DNA of 49,801 nucleotides from Tieghemiomyces parasiticus (taxonomy: Eukaryota > Kickxellomycota > Dimargaritomycetes > Dimargaritales > Dimargaritaceae). The notes under the pieces were generated by a model. The model was not told the DNA's origin. It saw nothing but the letters and a program-made list of their open reading frames with translations, and did not search any database. A program made the translations under genes and the position numbers. Position 1 is the first letter of the stretch. Each line of letters starts with the position of its first letter. The stretch is from contig JANBPT010000262.1 of the NCBI GenBank assembly GCA_027575765.1, forward strand, positions 1-49,801, read 5' to 3'. Shown here piece by piece: positions 39,987 to 49,801 of this stretch.

Positions 39987-41342
39987 TTAGTACGGGGAGA
40001 AGGTGAATCCCCCCGGAGGATAGGATCCGCCACCGGGGGGACCCAGGGGGGGTGCCGACGGTTCTGGAAAAGAGTGGGGGTTGAGGCCCGGAGGGTATAC
40101 GTTGACCATACCTGCCGGCGGCAGGCTGGTTGACGGGGACGACCCGGGTGGGTACAGGGCCGGCGGAGTGGGGGCCACGAAGCCCCCGGCGAATGATGGC
40201 TGTGGAGGGGAGGCGCCGTAGCCGGAGTAGCTGGGTTGGGACGAAGGGGCCGGCGGCATGCCGTAGGGACTGCTGGTGTAAGGGTACGGGGCGGGGCTGC
40301 CGTAGGCCGCCGGGGAAGGTGGGTAGGCTCCCGGGGCGAGCGACATGGTGGACTGATTGATGTTGAGCGAAGACTGTGTAAAGTTATCAGTGGACGCAAA
40401 CGAAGCCATGGAGAAGTTACTGGGCGGGTACATGGGCCTATTCGCCGGCGGATACGAGGTCCCATTTGCCGGCGGGTATGCGGCCCCACCTGCTGGAGGA
40501 TACATGGCACCCGAATGGGGCGGGTAGGGCGTCTGCACAGGGTTCGTCGCCGGCGGCGTATGATGGGGGGCAGCCGGCGGGCGGCCCGCGCTACCGACGC
40601 TAGACAGACTAGCGTGGCTCTGGGCGAAGGGCGGGGGTCCGTTCGTCGGGGCAGCCACGGGATTCACGACAGTGGCGCCGGTACTGGACTGGGCCTCGTA
40701 GGCCACGTTGTTGAGCGTGGCCATCGAAGCCATCGGCTTGTGGATCTTGTGCAGTGACGGCTTCTTGCGTCCGCTCTATCGGTGGCGAAACCCAGCATAC
40801 CAAGGGGCAGGGTGGTTAACGAGGGGCGGACAGGGTGAAATTAGCGTTAGGGTGGTGAAAGGAGGGCGGCGGCCCGCGCCGCTCAGGTGACGGGGGGAGG
40901 GGGGCACGCGTACGCCGGTCCGTCCGCCCTTCCCTGGTGAATTCGGGCCGTTGTTGCTTATACTTACGATGGGGGTGAAGGTAAACTCGAGGAATATCTC
41001 CCCGGCGAACTTGTTCTTGCGTTGCATTTTGTACCAGGCGTGTACCTCCTCCTCCTCATATATCCGGGCCAGGTCGATTGTGGCGGCACCAATATCGTCA
41101 CTGCTCGAGATGTCTCGGTCGGCACACCGCATCGCCAGGGAACTGACGCCGGCGGGCACGTCAAAGTAGACGTCTTCTTTCCATTTGGGATTAGCGCCGC
41201 CCTTTTTGTCGACACGGGTCCGCTTGGCGATGCCGCCGAGGTTGAATTCGAGGAAGGGGTCCTGCTTGCCAAAGAAGTCCCGGTTGGGTAGGTTGCGACC
41301 CTCCGCGACGTAGATTTGCAACGTGCCCAGCTTTGGCGGCAT
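39987..41342 (-). CDS. C2-domain protein with Pro/Tyr-rich (YPP repeat) tail
   Basis: Two exons, 41342-40968 and 40775-39987, in phase, 387 aa. Exon 1 encodes one whole C2 domain: GTLQIYVAEGRNLPNRDFFG, KQDPFLEF with candidate calcium aspartates, WKEDVYFDVP, and the closing AGEIFLEFTFTPI. Exon 2 encodes a disordered Pro/Ser/Ala-rich tail beginning SGRKKPSLHKIHKP, with about five consecutive YPP repeats (MYPPAGGAAYPPANGTSYPP and neighbours, residues about 230-270) and more PYP and YPP units later. C2 domains bind membranes or proteins. YPP/PPxY-like repeats often recruit WW or ALG-2-type partners or drive condensation, which is inference. Similar single-C2, Pro-rich-tail proteins exist in many fungi without assigned function. 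The exon border coincides exactly with the domain border. Confidence 0.87.
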
Positions 41343-42461
41343 AGTGACAATGGGCGCGGCAAGGATGGCAATGCAGATAGATAAAGGGAGCGATAAACGG
41401 CTGCGGGAATTGGCAACCGGGATGGATGAGGGCCGTTGGCAAAGAGAATAGAGTGCAGTGTGTTAACAAGAGGACTCTCCCACATATCGGACTGGCGGTG
41501 GGCTGGGCAGGTTTTACGGGCGTGGACGTGACCATCCCCCCCCTGTGGCCACCTCCGACCCCTGGCGCCCAGGTGGGCCTGCGCCAAACTTCGAAGCGGG
41601 CTAACAATAGCCACCAGGACGACAGTCAGGGCCGAGGCCCGAGCTAGGCATGCACACCAACATTACTACCCTCCTTTCCCGTCACCGCCGATTGAGACTG
41701 CATGGCTACGGAGGGGTGGTATGGAAGCCAGGCCAATCTTGCCTGGGCAACGGTGAGCATAGACCACGGCGCTCCTACACACGGATGGGGGTGTTTCTTT
41801 AGTGTGGATCGAAGGCAGGCCATCTGCTGGTCATACGCTGCCGTCCACAGGGAATATAATTGAATAATAAGGCCTTCCCTTCCCCACACACGTACACCAC
41901 GGCTGAGGGACCGGATCGGGGCCGTCCCTGCCAGACCACCATCGCCCTCCATCGTACCGACGGCTACGGCAGTCAGCCATCGACCGGCCAAACCCCAGCC
42001 GAATTGATGACGGTCAGCTGCTGAGGGTGGCCGGCCGCTTGTTTGCCGCCGCCGCCCGCCGGTGGCAGGGTCACTAGGGCGGACATAACACCTGGTCACG
42101 CGGTAAAGTCGCCTTTATTAACCGTCCTTGGCCCAACACTCCTCCAGCCCCGGTTTAGTACCGAGTGTCGATGCAAGGTCACCCGGGCATGCACATATTC
42201 GGTTAATGAAACTAGCCTACTCGTTGGAAGCCCCGTGGCAGGCGATGTTTATGTTTGCAATATAAAAATACAGAGAAGGGCCGTGTAACTGGGTTGATGG
42301 GAAACTTCTCGTTTGCGTCATGCCGTATTTTTTGGTCTGTCCACTTGGACCGACCGGTCCTACCCATTGCTTCACGGCAATCGAGAGCCGAGTTTACTCT
42401 CCGCGTTACGCCAAATCACCAAGGGTACTAGGGAAGAAGTTCCACACGGACGTAGTTGAAA
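41343..42461. other. intergenic, C2 promoter / arrestin 3' end
   Basis: 1.1 kb between two minus-strand genes. Open frames of 150 codons or fewer on the minus strand near 41650-42100 have no recognisable motifs. AT-rich at about 42240-42330. No gene called. Confidence 0.4.
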
Positions 42462-43823
42462 TTAGACCCTTGGAGGGTTCCGTGGCGGCAGCGGTGGGAT
42501 GAAACCTGGTATCGAGGCGCGACGTGGGGGTAGGGCCGGCCCACTGGCGGACGGGCTGGTCAGGTCGGCGCGGTGGTGGCCGGCTACCAGTCGTTTAAAG
42601 AAGTTGCCACGCCCCTTACCGTTGGAGGACCCGGCCGCATGCGACCAAGGCGGGCTGGACACGTCCGGAACGTGGGCTGGATTCCCCACCGCAGAGGGCG
42701 CCATTCCGGACTTATGAGGCCAGTGTGGGTTGGTCGGATCCCAGGGCCGGAATTCGGTGCGCAACGCCACGTCGAAAGCCAGGGCGGCCCCCGATTCGAA
42801 ATGATAGGGCAGGGTGACCACTGGGTGATCCACACCAGCCCGGCGGTGTACCACCCGGATCGGGGTGGTGACCTGCAGCCGTTTGTAGGCCAGCCCGCGC
42901 AGGCCTGTAAACTCCACCGTGAAGAGCAACTGGTAGTCAATGATGAGTCGCCGCGACCGGGTAGGGCTCAATTCGTAGGGAACCGGCAAAAGGAAGTGGG
43001 CATGCCGGACTCGCGCCGGGGCGTCAGGGGTTGGACCGGCCAATGCCCGGGCCAAAGCGGCCTTCTCCCCTGCGGCCACGGGTGGGGTGGCGTCGTAGGC
43101 CCTGATCGGCAGCTCATAAATGGCGGCCCGGTCCTGGCCACGGATTGTGGCCAGACACTCGATCCGTTCCACCAGTTCGCAGGTGACGCGGCGGATGGGC
43201 ATGTCGCAGCGGCTCTCCACCTGGACGGCAGCGCTGTTGATTTCACCGGGTACCACCGTCCCCGTGGTTACGGTACCCGTGAAGGACATAGCCACCCCTT
43301 GCTCTGGGTCGTGCACAGTCTCGGTAATCACGGTGTGGATCCGCTCGGCGGGCCCTTCGTAGACCGGGGCGAATTGAAGGTCAATGGCCGGGGTGAACTC
43401 GTAGGGCACCAGTTTCCCCGGTCGCTCGAGACTGGCGCGGAGGGCATAGTGAACCCGACACACGTTGGGCCGGTCGAGGCTCGGCGGGTAGTTAACCTCA
43501 GGAAAGGTCAGAGTGAACCCAAACCGGTGGGTACCCGGCGGAATGGTATCCCAGGCCTTGCTGGACGTATCCTCCAGCATGCCCCAGACCAGGGCGCCGA
43601 CCGTGATAAAGGCCTGTCGCTCCTTGGTCGTCAGAGACAGTGGCGAGCCCCGGCGGGTCTCGCGGAAGTGCGTCGTTTCTTCGGCTACCAGTTGAAGCCG
43701 TAGCCGCTGGGCCCGGAGCGGCTTTGAGACGGTCAGGGTGACATTCCCTCGCAGCTCGTCCCCCGGCCGGAACGTCTGGGCGCGAACACCGTCGGGCAAT
43801 TCGAGGGCGAAGTGCTCGAACAT
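42462..43823 (-). CDS. arrestin-like (alpha-arrestin/ARRDC fold) protein
   Basis: Intronless 453-aa protein starting MFEHFALELPDG. The N-terminal arrestin domain reads FRPGDELRGNVTLTVSKP and RLRLQLVAEETTHF, then IPPGTHRFGFTLTFPEVNYPPSL and VCRVHYALRASLERPG, a standard arrestin-N pattern. The arrestin-C part follows, with VESRCDMPIRRVTCELVERI and LLIDY-like segments such as RRLIIDYQLLFTVEFTGL. The last 90 residues are Pro/Ser-rich with a basic patch (GRGNFFKRLVAGHHR). Alpha-arrestins are ubiquitin-ligase adaptors for endocytosis of plasma membrane transporters. I do not see a PPxY motif that would recruit a Rsp5/NEDD4 ligase, so the adaptor role is uncertain. Confidence 0.88.
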   Translation of the reverse strand: MFEHFALELPDGVRAQTFRPGDELRGNVTLTVSKPLRAQRLRLQLVAEETTHFRETRRGSPLSLTTKERQAFITVGALVWGMLEDTSSKAWDTIPPGTHRFGFTLTFPEVNYPPSLDRPNVCRVHYALRASLERPGKLVPYEFTPAIDLQFAPVYEGPAERIHTVITETVHDPEQGVAMSFTGTVTTGTVVPGEINSAAVQVESRCDMPIRRVTCELVERIECLATIRGQDRAAIYELPIRAYDATPPVAAGEKAALARALAGPTPDAPARVRHAHFLLPVPYELSPTRSRRLIIDYQLLFTVEFTGLRGLAYKRLQVTTPIRVVHRRAGVDHPVVTLPYHFESGAALAFDVALRTEFRPWDPTNPHWPHKSGMAPSAVGNPAHVPDVSSPPWSHAAGSSNGKGRGNFFKRLVAGHHRADLTSPSASGPALPPRRASIPGFIPPLPPRNPPRV

Positions 43824-46800
43824 ACGGCGGGGTTAGAAATGTAGAAAATAGGGTGGGTAGTGTCGGGTGCGTAAGGTAGATGGCCAGGCGAAGTAGATAG
43901 CCGAGGGAGGGAGGGAAATCCTGGAATAGAAATGTACCGGGCGAGGTGAAGCTGGGGTTGGAGGCAATGAGATTGGGGTTGTAGAGTGGTTTGGGAATGA
44001 GGACAACTGGACGACTAATATACCGTGCAGCAAAGACAGCGGAGGTTGAAGCATAGTTTAAGTTGGACCCCAGACCGCCCTTGGTGACCGAAGCTTCCGA
44101 CAGAAGACCAGAGGCCAGGACCCAATCCTTTATCTGACCAAGGCCCTCTGTAGCCTACATCCCCACCCCCTTCCATAGCTAGCCCATGGTTGGTTCGTAT
44201 GGTGACGGGAGGCCCAGCGAACAATCAGACACGGGTGGTCAGAAGGGACAGGCAAGGGTTTGCCGCCTAGGTCCAACCGTCCACCAATACGCCGGGCTAG
44301 CGTTCTCCAGCCACTTGCATCATTACCTGACTCTGCAGGGGGCCGGGGTGAGAGTGGCTGCCGCGTAAGGCTTTAGTCTCCTCCCATAGCTGCTCCCCCC
44401 CCCCGCATGACCAGTGGGGCGACCAGGGTACCGTCCGCCCTCGGCTCGACCCTAGCTAGGGCTTCCCAAGATCCTTGCCTCACCGGGCATGGAATCAAAG
44501 TTATCCATGTAGACTTTGGCCCCCAGTTTCCCCACGGCCCAGCTATCGGCAGTTCATCCGGCATTTGGTACCAGCTTTCTTCCTGGCGGTGGTTTTTAGG
44601 TCAGGGCCTAATTCGTAAGGAACGTACCTTCTGGCCTGGGCTCTTTCAGGCTGCTGCCCCTGGAATCGTTGGGCAGTGTTTGGGATCGACAGGCAGCGCC
44701 AAGTAAACAGAGATACACGATGGAAGGGGGGGATTGGCAGGGCTGGAATCCTCGCCCCCATTTCCTGTTCGATCCATAGCGTACACTCTACCATGGACGA
44801 CGGCCTTGGCGACGGCGCTTCGTAGTTTCGTCTCTAATGCCGCTTAAAAAACGTTACCAGATTATTATTACGGCCGCCGTTTAAGGCCGCTGGCTGTGCC
44901 TTCATTAATGGTTAAAAAAATAAATCTTAACCCCGATTCGTCCTCGAGTCTACCCGTTGGGCAGGGGTATTGAGAATTGGCTCGTAATCGAGCCGACACT
45001 TGTCGCCGCCGCAGCCCTCTAGCTTCTCCCTTCTTTAAGCTGGAGTCATCGATAGACATGGTTTAGCCCAACCGACCATAAAACACACAACGTCCTGCCA
45101 TGTACAGGAGAGGGCTAGCTGTGAGCACGACTACTCCAAGAGCATCTTATCCACTAGACAGAGGGCGATTTCGTGAAGGCGCGGGAAGGGGAGCTGAACG
45201 ATTGGTACCCTACCCTTGGGCCCGCTAACAATATATGGTATGAAAGATGCGAGCACGGGGCTAATAGATATTACGGGAACATCTGCAAAATGGGGCATGG
45301 GCTTGACTTGAGACTCAAAGAGTCTAAGCTAGTCATTTCCCCAAGTAGGGACTGTATAGGTGGATCGCCTTGCCCCCTGTTTCGATGGCATGCCTTCCGG
45401 TCCTGCAATTGAATCGTACTGACCGTCGCCGCACTAGCCAGTAGTCCAATGACCTGTCAGCTCGACTACCCCCTCGTGCCTACACGATCCGATTTTCGAC
45501 CGTATTTGCTCACTAGTAAGCCCGGGGCCCAGATGCTGACGGTCGGGAGGCGGACAGCCGGCGCCGCCACGGATGGACGGCAGGCCGATTCAGGTTCGTA
45601 AGGGACTGCGACATTGGGTTGGACTGTGTATTAGAAGCTCCAGGTCCGCTAGCTTTCAGCTTCCCGTTCCTTGTCTTAGCGGTTGGAATTCGACTGATTT
45701 ACTTCCGGCACCTTCGCCGACGAGGGCGGGCCTCCTCTCAAGGACACCAGATTGGTCGATGCGCCCCTATTTATTATTAATCGGGGCGGCGTAATATGTC
45801 GTAATGCAGGGTTCATGCCTTGGCCTCCAAATCTGTGGTAAAGGGTCATCCGCCCTGGTTTGTGTGACTGCAAGGCCTGTCCAATAGTTGGCGCCAAAGA
45901 TCGCCTCCTTTTCATCAACTGACCCATATCGGGGCTACACGCCCGTCGACCTTCTCCAACTCTATCCTTACCTTGTCTATCTCTGTCAGGTGCCACACTG
46001 TTTTAAAAACCCTTTCTTTGACCCCTGTTAACTCGACCTCCGTCCGAACTTCAATACAATTTATGATTGATAGGTGCATTGTTTGTGGGTGAAACGTACA
46101 CAAATTGGCCGAATAAGGCCATATGTATCTAGGAATCTAAGCTCTATACCTATCGGAGGGTATCCTAGTTTACGGTTACTCAGCCGCTTTTCCTTGACCA
46201 ATACTCCGTGTACCCCAATCCATTTAACCATACCGGGAGGAGGAAGCAAAGTAGCGAATACAAGGGTGTGTGCAGAACAAAGGGAGCCAGAGCGCCAGGA
46301 TCCCCCCCATCCTGTGTACACGATCGTTTCTGATCTAACCTGGATACACGCCATAGAAACCTATGCACCCACCAAGCATGGCAAGCCACAAGGCGACCTC
46401 CGTACGAACCTCTCCCGTGGCGAACGGCTCTACAGCAGACGAAGGCCTAAATCCCTCGACCGTGTCACATCGTATTACCTCGCAACTCGGTCAGCCCCAA
46501 CCAGTCGACCACACCATTTTTCTTGATACGAGTAGGGGAGAGGCTGCACCATTTGAAGTGCGAGTAGCACCTATCTGCTTTCCATGGGGGAATAATCCAA
46601 CCTAACCATGAGTTACTGTAGTCAAGCGGCTTGGAGGCGTATAGGCCCCGGCCGTGGCTGGCGACATCTGACTCAGTCACCGACGGGCCGAGCACAATTG
46701 CTGAGGTGTCAGGTCGGTTCGGCGTCGGCTTTATAGAGCAGTAGGAGATTGGTATGCAGCAAACTATGGCGGCGCGGATATGTGACGGTGCGAAACGAGG

Positions 46801-47295
46801 AGGCGACTGTGGTGGTCCATTGGACAGGTAACCTCAAGAGGTGGTCTTGAGGGACCAAGCCCCGTCATGTGCCCCGCCGTTCTCGCCATGGTTGACTGCA
46901 CCACCCACCTCCCAATTGTTTCACCGTCGGTACCAAATGCTCCTCTTTTTTTCCTGGCGTACGCTTCTGACTAGCCGCGATAGTATAGTCGTAGCTGTAG
47001 GGGGGGGGAGGTTTGGTCGTCTATAGTACCAGGTATTAATATTCCGCTACTGCGCTCTCCGCTCTACGCTGCACGTCTACTGCAGTCACTTAGAAACACC
47101 CAGTACCTGGACCGCCTATTCGCTTAGTCTCGAGCCAGTTTACGTTTATTTTTTTCGATACAACTTCAATCCTTTGGCCACACTTACCTTCTCTACTAGG
47201 TTTATTTACCCGGGCCAAGCGGGTCTTACCCATTCAATTCGACATTGCGCAACACGTCGCCAGAACGTATCCTTGCTGCTCAGGCCTATTCGACC
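43824..47295. other. 3.5-kb region, mostly without recognisable genes
   Basis: The longest gap besides 18.2-21.5 kb. It holds the arrestin promoter at the left and the lipase promoter at the right. Third-position GC bias seen in genes is missing across most of it. One possible spliced gene on the minus strand (44484-45059) is listed separately. The part from about 45.1 to 47.2 kb shows no exon-like patterns that I can support. Confidence 0.4.
44484..45059 (-). other. possible cryptic spliced gene, 3' end unresolved
   Basis: An ATG at 45059 in good context (AAACCATGTC) opens MSIDDSSLKKGEARGLRRRQ and runs to a possible donor (GGGTAGAC) after 44954. An in-phase acceptor (CATTAG) leads to 44833-44719, read as ETKLRSAVAKAVVHGRVYAM, and a third in-phase piece at 44542-44484 reads WAVGKLGAKVYMDNFDSMP before a GTGAGG donor. 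Three phase-consistent pieces of ordinary composition are suggestive. I recognise no family, donors are weak, and the last exon was not found, so this may be coincidence. Confidence 0.22.
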
Positions 47296-49296
47296 ATGTC
47301 CGCCCGACTCCTAACGGTAGGTGTCCTTTATCTGACTAGGCATTCTGTGTATGGATAGAGTGGCTACGGGTCTGACGCTCTCCTCTGACTGCCTTAGCGG
47401 ACTGCCGGTATGTTTTTCTGGTCGTCCTAGGAGAACTGAAGCCGAGACTGCGCTATACTATTCATTTCTTTAACCCCTTTCCACGTATCGAATCCTCAAT
47501 TGCGCGCAGATTCTGGCCCTGATGGTCGTCGCGGTGACCCGGCGGCGGTCATTAGTTGGTGCCGTCCCCTACCCCCACAATTTTCTGTCCAATTTATTTA
47601 ACACTCGGCCGGTTAACCAACCGAACGTCGATTTATCCCTGAAAGAACTTACGCCGGTGGTAGACGTGATCGATTGGGAAGCGCCCGAGCTACCCGCTAG
47701 CCCTCTTGTGGGGGACTCGCCCGCGGAAGTGCGCACCAGTGAAATAATCCAATGGGCGACCCAGATCTGCGACCAGTATCTCGGTTCCAACTCCGCTAAA
47801 CAAGCGCCGGTTTCACTCGGGTTAAACACCACGGTTGCGGAGTTCTGTATACCATCGGAGCGCCGGGGAACCGACGCGTCCGGAGACTCGGCCACATTGA
47901 TCGAATCGGTGTCCTTCAAGGATGATGTGGACTCACAGGGCTCGAGTAAAAAAGAGAGCAAATTACAGCGGTTGCGACGCCTGGAGTTGGCTCTCAAGCG
48001 GTCATGGTTGTCAAAGGTATTCGTCAGCGAAGCCAAGCTCATCGAGCTCAAGTACCGTCTCAAGTAAGTGCTATGCCGGCTGGGTTATCGAGGATATACA
48101 TTGACCACGCTCGAACCGTTCACCCTGGCTCGCACTCCCCTTTGCCCTGACAAAGGCATCTAACCTGACAACGGTGTGCATCACCGGCATTACCCTTGTC
48201 CAAATTCCCTGACTGGCACTCTCAGCTACGCCTTTGCACCCTACGGCAAACGTCGGCGGCTCCGGGAACGCTTGACCCTGGATGAAAACCTGATCCAGCA
48301 TACCGTCCAGCTGTTTAAGGGGCGTGTCAAACCCTGCCGAGGGTTTGTGGCCGTCGACCGCAGCCAGCGGCGGATCATGGTGGTCTTCCGGGGGTCCACC
48401 GTCCGAGCCTTATCTACGTTTGTCGCCGATGCTAAGCTGTTCCCCACGGCGTGGCCCGGTTTCTGGGCACACTCGAAGGCGCACAGGGGGTTTGTGGGCG
48501 TGCACAAGCTCTGCTACGACGCCTACGCCCCTCTCGTGCGCCAGTACCTGTCAATCTACAGTCAGGCCCGCGTGATTTTCATCGGGCACTCGCTAGGCGG
48601 CGGTAAGTACGAAATCAACCAGGGAGGGGGGGGGGTTACCTTTTGGGTTTCCACACTAGGTATGGGGCAGAGCGTTCGTCAGCTTTGGAGAAGTGTGACA
48701 CATGGGATACTTGATACCGTGGTCCGTGTGATCAGAACCCCCCGAATCATCCTTGAGGGGGGGGGATCCAAACACCACACCTTAAAAATTGGCTGGTACT
48801 GACTTAACTCCTCCCCACCCCTCTGCGACTCGCCACAATTCACTTGATTGCCTAAATCTTTGCACCGCCAGCCCTTGGCATCCTCGGGGCCGTTGAATTT
48901 AGTCGACACTACCCGGAACACCAAGGCCGATTGGAAGTAACGACCTTCGGGTCTCCGCGTATCGGAAGCAAAGATTTCAGCCGCAACTACAACCTGCTCA
49001 ACATCCCTACCAACCGGGTGACGAACGGATTCGATTTTGTCTCTAACCTACCCTTCTTCTACGGGTACACCCATGTCGCTGGTGAAATTTACATCATTCC
49101 AGAGACCCACGAGACGGTCTACTGCGAATATAACCAGGAGACATTGGAGGAAGATAAGTCGTGTTCCAACCGGATTACCTTCAAGATGAGCCGGCTCCAG
49201 GACCACAGCTCATATTGGGGCATCTCCGATTACCAGCCCTACCGCCTACGTACCCCCTCTGCTGTAACCTTGGCTCTGCCTGGAGCAGCCCAATGA
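47296..49296 (+). CDS. secreted class-3 (Rhizomucor-type) lipase
   Basis: Exons 47296-47316, 47510-48063, 48226-48602 and 48872-49296 join in phase to 458 aa. The first exon has seven codons, and joining it to exon 2 makes a plausible signal peptide, MSARLLTILALMVVAV, followed by basic residues. The lipase domain occupies the C-terminal half: RRIMVVFRGSTVRALSTFVA (oxyanion region), HRGFVGVHKLCYDAY, nucleophile elbow GHSLGG with Ser314 split from the next Ala by an intron, VTTFGSPRIGSKDF, Asp372 in RVTNGFDFVSNLPFFYG, and His429 in DHSSYWGI. The triad is complete. Two Cys (402 and 415) flank the late loop as in disulfide-bonded fungal lipases. An about 150-residue segment before the catalytic domain is acidic/Ser-rich, then basic (KLQRLRRLELALKR), and could be a propeptide. 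Substrate is probably triacylglycerol or similar esters. Confidence 0.92.
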
Positions 49297-49540
49297 TGTA
49301 CAGAGCTAGTTTTAAATTGCCTGATCCCATGGGTACATCTTGCTCAAGTAGTTTTTTTTAATAGGATAATTTATTTGACGAAACACCTTTCTATATAAAC
49401 ATAAATAATAGAGGCAGTTAACAGAAAACTGATTGATAAATATATATGTTGGCCAGGATAAACACGGGGGGCTATAAAGGGCGGAAAACCATGTCGTATA
49501 CTAAACAACCAAAAAAAGAAAAAAAATACCCATCCCGCAA

Positions 49541-49801
49541 TTAGGCAGTAACGGCAGTGGCCGCCTCAGCGGCCTCCTCCGCCTCCAGGCGGACCTGGTA
49601 CTGGACCAGGTCGCGCTGGACGATGCCACCAGCCCCAGGCAGCTCGGTGTTGCCGACCAGGTCCTGGTCAATCTCACGGGCGGCCTGGCGGCCCTCATTG
49701 ATGCCCCACACGATCAGACTCTGACCGCGGCGGCAGTCGCCGGCGGCGTAGACCCCGGGCAGGGATGTAATGTAGCGACCCTTAGGGGTCTCAATGGCCG
49801 A
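49541..49801 (-). CDS. GLT1: NADH-dependent glutamate synthase, C-terminal end (partial)
   Basis: The last 86 codons before a TAA stop at 49541, in frame from the window edge. It contains the NAD/FAD-binding C-terminal signature [20 protein letters not shown] followed by [13 protein letters not shown], then LPGAGGIV and an acidic/Ala-rich tail ([14 protein letters not shown]). This is the end of the beta-subunit-like flavoprotein part of the fungal single-chain GOGAT, which makes two glutamates from glutamine and 2-oxoglutarate. The gene continues beyond the window. An AATAAA on the minus strand (about 49370-49375) is a likely poly(A) signal. The T/A-rich spacer separates it from the convergent lipase. 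Confidence 0.93.
   Translation of the reverse strand, partial: SAIETPKGRYITSLPGVYAAGDCRRGQSLIVWGINEGRQAAREIDQDLVGNTELPGAGGIVQRDLVQYQVRLEAEEAAEAATAVTA

Noticed and set aside
40964..41614. 216-codon minus-strand frame overlapping the C2 gene
   Set aside because: It overlaps the C2 exon in another frame and has no domain; the C2 frame is strongly conserved.
41644..42099. 151-codon minus-strand frame between C2 and arrestin genes
   Set aside because: Mixed composition with no motif and no supporting splice or promoter signals; left unannotated.
42573..43703. 376-codon plus-strand frame opposite the arrestin-like gene
   Set aside because: A shadow frame; the minus strand carries the conserved arrestin pattern.
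1..49801. CRISPR arrays, insertion sequences, retroelements, telomeric repeats
   Set aside because: No regularly spaced repeats, transposase, reverse transcriptase or integrase motifs, or long terminal repeats were seen on either strand.

Overview
The window is eukaryotic nuclear DNA, most likely from a GC-rich, early-diverging (non-Dikarya) fungus. The reasons are numerous GT-AG introns of about 60-320 nt, CT-rich leaders, AATAAA signals close behind stop codons, and a gene set that mixes fungal proteins (Fsh1-type hydrolase, Sbp1-like and Nam8/Csx1-like RNA-binding proteins, Dnf-type flippase, Slx9) with genes often missing from yeasts (a cyclin-Q-like protein, BLOC1S1, a plant-like NUDX14-type ADP-sugar hydrolase). 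A Kickxellomycotina/Dimargaritales-like source is my guess from overall protein flavour; it is not shown by the sequence. All gene models are hand-spliced, and each accepted intron keeps reading phase.

Layout. 1.7-4.1 kb: seven-exon alpha/beta hydrolase (+). 4.8-5.8 kb: BLOC1S1 (+), convergent with the mitochondrial ribosomal protein mL53 gene (-, 6.0-6.5 kb). 6.9-8.3 kb: HPP-family membrane protein (-), head to head with an intronless catalase (+, 9.9-11.4 kb) whose leader carries a probable 5'UTR intron. 12.3-13.3 kb: acidic protein with YWxQYD motifs (+). 13.5-15.1 kb: CIAO1 (-), sharing a 345-bp divergent promoter with a seven-exon cyclin-Q-like gene (+, 15.5-17.0 kb), which ends 79 bp from a convergent Nudix ADP-sugar hydrolase (-). 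18.2-21.5 kb: no convincing gene. 21.5-26.7 kb: single-exon 1736-aa P4-ATPase (+). 27.7-29.1 kb: three-RRM protein (-). 30.6-31.1 kb: zinc-ribbon protein (+). 31.5-43.8 kb: a run of six minus-strand genes (myotubularin, Sbp1-like, Slx9, Fsh1-like hydrolase, C2/YPP-repeat protein, arrestin-like). 43.8-47.3 kb: long gap with one possible cryptic gene. 47.3-49.3 kb: secreted class-3 lipase (+). 49.5-49.8 kb: the last 86 codons of NADH-dependent glutamate synthase (-), cut by the window edge.

The genes are mostly conserved housekeeping functions with no operon-like logic: Fe-S protein maturation (CIAO1), ribosome biogenesis (Slx9), mitochondrial translation (mL53), endolysosomal lipids and trafficking (myotubularin, BLOC1S1, flippase, arrestin), mRNA binding, peroxide detoxification and nitrogen assimilation. 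Gene architecture is two-sided: long intronless genes sit beside intron-dense ones, and several spliced genes begin with a first coding exon of only 21-34 nt. I saw no mobile element, CRISPR array, rRNA or tRNA gene. The most useful results are hidden gene models that single-ORF reading misses: Slx9, the Fsh1-like hydrolase, the cyclin-Q-like gene, mL53, BLOC1S1 and the HPP gene.
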